The notes under the pieces are model-generated. The model did no database searches. It was not told the DNA's origin and saw only the letters and a program-made list of their open reading frames with translations. The translations under genes and the position numbers were made by a program. Below, one piece after another: positions 60,151 to 64,000 of a stretch of DNA of 64,000 nt (the stretch's first letter is position 1; every line of letters begins with the position of its first letter). This DNA comes from Clostridiaceae bacterium (GTDB lineage Bacteria > Bacillota > Clostridia > Peptostreptococcales > Natronincolaceae), in assembly GCA_018432235.1 (NCBI GenBank), contig JAHDLO010000026.1, positions 227,037-291,036 on the forward strand, given 5' to 3'.

Positions 60151-61932
60151 ATGTCCGTAAATACCTTTAAAGAGGATGAAATATTAAGGGAATCCTTTGA
60201 TTTAAAAATCATCATCAGATTACTGAGCTATTTGAAGGATTATAAGCTTCAGGTTTTGAAAACTCTGGGACTGATGCCGATCGTTATATCAGTTACCCTA
60301 TTAAACCCATACTTTATGAAGCTGGGTATCGATAAGTACATAGCAGATAATGATATAAATGGATTGTTTACCCTTGGCATCATCGCATTGGTCATCAATG
60401 TTTTTGGCATGATGGCCTACAAGGTGACGGTTGTCACCATGGCAACGGTATCCAGTAAGATACTATTAAAAATACGTCAGGAGCTCTTCACTCATATACA
60501 AAGGCTCACCCTTTCCTTTTTTGACAGCCGTCCGGTGGGAAAGGTTTTGGCGAGAATTATAGGGGACGTTAACTCTCTGAATCAGCTTTTTACCGACAGT
60601 GTAACTGTGCTGATCCCCGATGCCATCACCTTGGTCACCATAGCCATTATTATGCTGATTATCAATTATAGGCTGGCTCTGATGGCCTTGATTATGCTGC
60701 CGGCCTTGATCATCGTCATGTTTTTTATTCAGATCAGCTGTAGGAAGAGATGGCAGCAATACAGAAAAAAGAGCTCAAATTTGAATGCATATATCCATGA
60801 GGATTATTCTGGAATCAGGGTAGTCCAAAGCTTTACACAGGAAAACAGAAGAAGCAGCAGCTTTTCAGAGCTTTCAAATAGCTTGACGGATGCCTTTCTA
60901 AAGGCGGTAAAAATGGCCGATGGCTTTTGGCCTGTGGTGGAGCTTTCCTGGGGTGTAGGATCAGCGGTTGTCTTCTGGTATGGGGTTAGGCTGCTGCAGG
61001 TAGAAGGCATCACCATAGGTGTGCTGGTGGCTTTTATAGGCTATATCGGCTTATTCTGGAGACCGATAATGAAGCTAAGTAACTATTACAATATTCTGTT
61101 AACCAATATGGCTGGCGCAGAGCGGATATTTGAGATCATGGATATCGAGCCAGGCATTGTGGATGAAGAGGGGGCCATAGATATTCCCCCTATAAGAGGC
61201 AGTGTTGTCTTCAAGGATGTCACCTTCTCCTATGATAACGGAGATACTGTGCTAAAAAATGTGAGCTTCGAGATAAAGGAAGGAGAAACCATAGCTCTAG
61301 TGGGAGAAACCGGTGCTGGTAAAACCACCATTGTCAATCTGATCAGTCGGTTCTATGAAACGGATATAGGCAGTATTTTGATCGATGGCTACGACGTACG
61401 AAAGATTACGTCTGAGTCTCTGAGAAGTCAAATGGCGGTAATGATGCAGGACAGCTTCCTCTTCTCCGGCAGCATAAAGGATAATATTCGTTATGGCAGG
61501 CTAGATGCTACAGATGATGAGATCATTGAGGCTGCAAAGGCAGTTCAGGCCCATGACTTTATATTGCAGCTGGAAAAGGGATATGATACTGGAGTCAATG
61601 AGAGGGGAACCAGACTTTCGGCAGGACAAAGGCAGCTTATCGCGCTGGCAAGAGCAGTATTAGCAAAGCCAAAGCTTCTAATCTTAGACGAGGCCACCTC
61701 CAGCATAGATACAGAAACAGAGGTGCTGGTGCAAAAGGCGATTAATCAATTGTTGGCAGGCAGAACCTCCTTTGTGATAGCCCACAGGCTTTCAACCATT
61801 AGGAATGCCGATCGCATCATGGTGGTGGATGAAGGTACCATAAAAGAGATAGGCAGCCATCAACAGCTGCTGGATAAAAAAGGTATGTATTATGAGCTAT
61901 ACATGGCACAATATCGTTTTTTAAGTGAATAA
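60151..61932 (+). CDS. Heterodimeric ABC exporter, subunit 2 (canonical catalytic Glu)
   Basis: 593 residues; its ATG directly follows the stop of subunit 1. Six membrane helices, then an NBD with Walker A GETGAGKTT and Walker B LLILDEATSS (Glu514 intact). Its signature is LSAGQ (489-493) instead of LSGGQ. The altered signature faces the Asp-containing site of subunit 1, so the degenerate and the canonical ATP sites are split as expected in a heterodimer. Confidence 0.92.
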   Translation: MSVNTFKEDEILRESFDLKIIIRLLSYLKDYKLQVLKTLGLMPIVISVTLLNPYFMKLGIDKYIADNDINGLFTLGIIALVINVFGMMAYKVTVVTMATVSSKILLKIRQELFTHIQRLTLSFFDSRPVGKVLARIIGDVNSLNQLFTDSVTVLIPDAITLVTIAIIMLIINYRLALMALIMLPALIIVMFFIQISCRKRWQQYRKKSSNLNAYIHEDYSGIRVVQSFTQENRRSSSFSELSNSLTDAFLKAVKMADGFWPVVELSWGVGSAVVFWYGVRLLQVEGITIGVLVAFIGYIGLFWRPIMKLSNYYNILLTNMAGAERIFEIMDIEPGIVDEEGAIDIPPIRGSVVFKDVTFSYDNGDTVLKNVSFEIKEGETIALVGETGAGKTTIVNLISRFYETDIGSILIDGYDVRKITSESLRSQMAVMMQDSFLFSGSIKDNIRYGRLDATDDEIIEAAKAVQAHDFILQLEKGYDTGVNERGTRLSAGQRQLIALARAVLAKPKLLILDEATSSIDTETEVLVQKAINQLLAGRTSFVIAHRLSTIRNADRIMVVDEGTIKEIGSHQQLLDKKGMYYELYMAQYRFLSE

Positions 61933-62068
61933 TTGTAATATGAGTACAATGCACTATTTTCAAACCCTGCAAAAAACAAATACTATTATGTAATAAACAT
62001 AATAGACATGAATAATTGACATAAAAGCGGGTATAGGATTTAAGAGCTATAGTATAGGAGCTGATAAT

Positions 62069-62506
62069 ATGAATTATGTAGAATTTGAAGAAAGCAGAAA
62101 TTTTATTGGTAGGATACCCTATGGCGAAGATCTCTATGACTATTTAACTGCCTTTGTGCAGGAAAATGGCATTAAAGCCGGTCAAATCAGTGCAATAGGG
62201 GCAGTTACTCGTGCTAGGGTTGGATTCTATGATCAGCACAATTTACAGTATATTGAGAGGGAACTGAATAAGCATTTAGATATTACCAGCCTATCTGGGA
62301 ATATATCTCTACTGGATGAAAAACCCTTTGTTCATGCCCATATACTGGTATCTGATGATGAGGGCAGCTCCTATGGCGGACATCTGCTGAAGGGCACCAC
62401 GGTCTTTCTTTGTGAATTCATTATTAAGGAATTTTTACCTGAGAAAGCACTGGTACGCAGCGAGGATGAAAGTACGGTGCTGGATATCTGGCAAGGACAA
62501 AAGTGA
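62069..62506 (+). CDS. PCC/PPC-domain protein (DUF296)
   Basis: 145 residues. Pattern FIGRIPYGEDLYDYLTAFVQ, GQISAIGAVTRARVGFYD, metal-site-like VHAHILVSD and GGHLLKGTTVFLCEFII matches the PCC (formerly PPC/DUF296) fold, seen in bacterial stand-alone proteins and plant AT-hook proteins. Bacterial members form trimers; function is unknown, and DNA binding is not proven. Own terminator follows. Confidence 0.85.
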   Translation: MNYVEFEESRNFIGRIPYGEDLYDYLTAFVQENGIKAGQISAIGAVTRARVGFYDQHNLQYIERELNKHLDITSLSGNISLLDEKPFVHAHILVSDDEGSSYGGHLLKGTTVFLCEFIIKEFLPEKALVRSEDESTVLDIWQGQK

Positions 62507-62552
62507 CTTCTACTTCATCAAAATAATCGAACTTTTTATGATGGCAGAGGAG

Positions 62553-62580
62553 GCGTAGGATACATTCCTACGCTCTAATT
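62553..62580 (+). terminator. Terminator after PCC-domain gene
   Basis: GCGTAGGA (62553-62560), loop TACAT, TCCTACGC (62566-62573), then TCTAATTTT. Confidence 0.8.
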
Positions 62581-62708
62581 TTAATATTATGCTTAATAAC
62601 TTGTCCTTGGGTAAAATGGGTCTCTTTTACTAATTTAAAGCATGGGGAAGGTATCAGTGCCAGTCTTCACGAAATTATATATAGAATAATAATAAAGGTG
62701 GGAAAATT

Positions 62709-63143
62709 ATGGGAGCTGTAGTAATTGGTAAATTAAGGACCTGTCGTAAATGCAAAGCCTATCTACACGAAAACTCATTGCATGATTATTGTCCCTCCTG
62801 CTATAAAAAGGTGGAGGAGGTATTTGAGCAAATACGCCAATATCTGAGGGAATATCCCGGTGCAACCTCCTTTGAAATAGAGCAAAGGCTTGGTATACCA
62901 ATGCATGTGGTAAATAATTTTGTAAAGGATGGCAGATTGATTGAGATTGACAATCCATATCTAAACTTAGAATGTCAAAGATGCGGCTGCTTATTGCTGT
63001 CGGCCCATCATAAATACTGTCCTACCTGTGAGCTCGAAATGCTAAGAGAGCTTCAGGGTGCCAAGGAGAAGCTGGAGGGCAGTGAAGCACCCAAAATTAA
63101 AGAAACCGGCAAGATGCGTTTTAGGGAGTACTCCAGGAAATAA
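62709..63143 (+). CDS. Zinc-ribbon/HTH protein, YvyF-like (TIGR03826 type)
   Basis: 144 residues, ATG 62709 with AAGGTGGG upstream. Cysteine pairs CRKC and CPSC at the start and CQRC and CPTC toward the end frame a helix-turn-helix-like middle (YPGATSFEIEQRLGIPMHVV). This layout recalls the YvyF/flagellar-operon TIGR03826 proteins, here apart from flagellar genes. Function unproven; possibly a regulator. Confidence 0.7.
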   Translation: MGAVVIGKLRTCRKCKAYLHENSLHDYCPSCYKKVEEVFEQIRQYLREYPGATSFEIEQRLGIPMHVVNNFVKDGRLIEIDNPYLNLECQRCGCLLLSAHHKYCPTCELEMLRELQGAKEKLEGSEAPKIKETGKMRFREYSRK

Positions 63144-63254
63144 TTCTAATGCCCGGAATGTCTCACTTCATTTTAAAGAAATGAAAAAATGTCTTTTATT
63201 TTTTTCCAATTGGTAATAATATAAAAGGTGAGAACTTTTAAATGAGGTGATTTT

Positions 63255-63758
63255 GTGAAGCTATTGACACCGGATGTGTATGTTGACTCAGTCTTTCATA
63301 TACATCTTGACAAATTGAAGGAGCGAGGTATAAAGGGGCTTATAATAGATATAGACAATACCTTGGTGGGCTGGGATACAAAATATGCCAGCGAAAAGAC
63401 CAAGAGTTGGCTTTTAAGTCTTCAACAGGAAGGCTTTCAGGTATGTCTTGTCTCTAATAATACAGAGGATAGAGTGGTAACCTTTAATGAGGAATTAAAG
63501 CTTTTGGCGATACATAGAGCGACTAAGCCTAGAAGATTACCCTTCAAAAGGGCGATGGAGAAGATGGGCACCAATGTTGGAAACACAGCCGTTATCGGAG
63601 ATCAAATATTTACAGATGTATTGGGGGGCAATAGAATGGGCCTTTACACGGTTCTAGTGGTGCCTATTGTCAGCAAGGAGTTTTGGTGGACTAACCAAGT
63701 TCGTAAGGTTGAAAGACTGGTACTAAAAGGAGTGGTGCCGGGAAGGAAGGATGAATAG
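63255..63758 (+). CDS. YqeG family HAD-IIIA phosphatase
   Basis: 167 residues from GTG 63255 (GAGGTGA upstream). HAD motif I DIDNTLVGWD, motif II VSNNTED and motif III region AVIGDQIFTDVLGGNRMGLY are all present. YqeG-type phosphatases of Firmicutes have unclear substrates; related Gep4 acts on phosphatidylglycerophosphate. RPxxxP-like ATKPRRLP is also conserved. Terminator follows. Confidence 0.92.
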   Translation: MKLLTPDVYVDSVFHIHLDKLKERGIKGLIIDIDNTLVGWDTKYASEKTKSWLLSLQQEGFQVCLVSNNTEDRVVTFNEELKLLAIHRATKPRRLPFKRAMEKMGTNVGNTAVIGDQIFTDVLGGNRMGLYTVLVVPIVSKEFWWTNQVRKVERLVLKGVVPGRKDE

Positions 63759-63816
63759 CCTATTACTTATATTTTAATAATTGAGTTTGAAGGGTTTTAT
63801 TCTTTTACTTCATTCT

Positions 63817-63848
63817 AAAGCTACTGATTTAATTCAGTAGCTTTTTTT
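63817..63848 (+). terminator. Terminator after yqeG
   Basis: AAAGCTACTGA (63817-63827) and TCAGTAGCTTT (63834-63844), then T-run. Confidence 0.92.
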
Positions 63849-63894
63849 CGTTGTATCACAGGAAAGTTCTTTTATTTCCCTATGATATGGGGGG

Positions 63895-64000
63895 TTGTTA
63901 AGGGGGGCATCACCCCTTATTAAAAAAAGGAGAGGCGAGTAGTGTCACGAATAAGTGACACTATGCCACGAGCGGCGTCGAGTCAGTGAGGCGACCGAAG
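63895..64000. repeat. Palindrome-rich GC-rich element at window end
   Basis: AAGGGG/CCCCTT (around 63900-63918) and AGTGTCAC/GTGACACT (63941-63962, loop GAATAA), followed by GC-rich sequence (GGCGTCGAGTCAGTGAGGCG) unlike the host. It is cut by the window end; possibly the start of a mobile element or dispersed repeat. Confidence 0.4.

Overview
The window is chromosomal DNA of a low-to-moderate GC, spore-forming anaerobe of the Clostridia. The evidence is a complete sigK with its pro-sequence, an IscR-NifS-NifU cluster, a T-box leader before alaS, RNase J, IreB, YlbF, an in-frame UGA that looks like selenocysteine, and many GTG/TTG starts with strong Shine-Dalgarno sites. Genus cannot be fixed from sequence reading alone.

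Layout. 1-5.5 kb: sugar-transfer genes (CgeB-like, two GT-D-like, a GT2 and a GT2-TPR fusion) around one unknown protein. 5.6-17.7 kb: a block whose order recalls the Bacillus yrvO-yrzB region: iscR, nifS, nifU, PRC-barrel protein, small membrane protein, AI-2E transporter, T-box and alaS, ireB, a phosphatase-like membrane protein, aldo/keto reductase, ruvX, DUF1292. 17.7-28.9 kb: sfsA, a Fur-family regulator, RNase J, a split LysO exporter, YlbF, the tRNA wobble-uridine pair trmR-trhP, a class B PBP and sigK. 28.9-32.5 kb: an accessory patch with gene relics and a GntR-ABC operon behind a 13-bp-arm operator. 32.5-38.5 kb: the ribose operon rbsRKDACB with LacI-type operators. 38.6-50.8 kb: a small selenoprotein gene, a threonine-dehydrogenase-like gene, two GGDEF-EAL proteins, a MASE3-PP2C phosphatase, an ABC-F ATPase and an HTH-TPR regulator. 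50.8-57.5 kb: an IS200-type element whose tnpA is split by about 6 kb of decayed mobile DNA (ParB relic, serine-recombinase relic, ABC-2 permease relics). That DNA carries one intact cargo operon: ECF S component plus N-formylglutamate amidohydrolase, led by what reads as a ZTP riboswitch followed by a THF riboswitch. 57.5-64 kb: dCTP deaminase, a leader peptide with tandem terminators before a heterodimeric ABC exporter, a PCC-domain protein, a zinc-ribbon protein and a YqeG phosphatase.

Most notable: (i) an 83-codon selenoprotein gene with a Cys-Sec motif and a SECIS-like hairpin, normally missed because UGA is read as stop; (ii) the tandem ZTP and THF riboswitches on a mobile folate/one-carbon cargo; (iii) a ~110-nt element present on both sides of alaS whose paired stem covaries between the copies, suggesting an undescribed structured RNA; (iv) a dispersed palindrome (core CGGGCCA-N-TGGCCCG) confined to the mobile relic that carries the ParB-like gene; (v) a leader peptide with competing terminators before the ABC exporter pair. 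All calls come from reading the sequence and recalling protein families; no database search was run.
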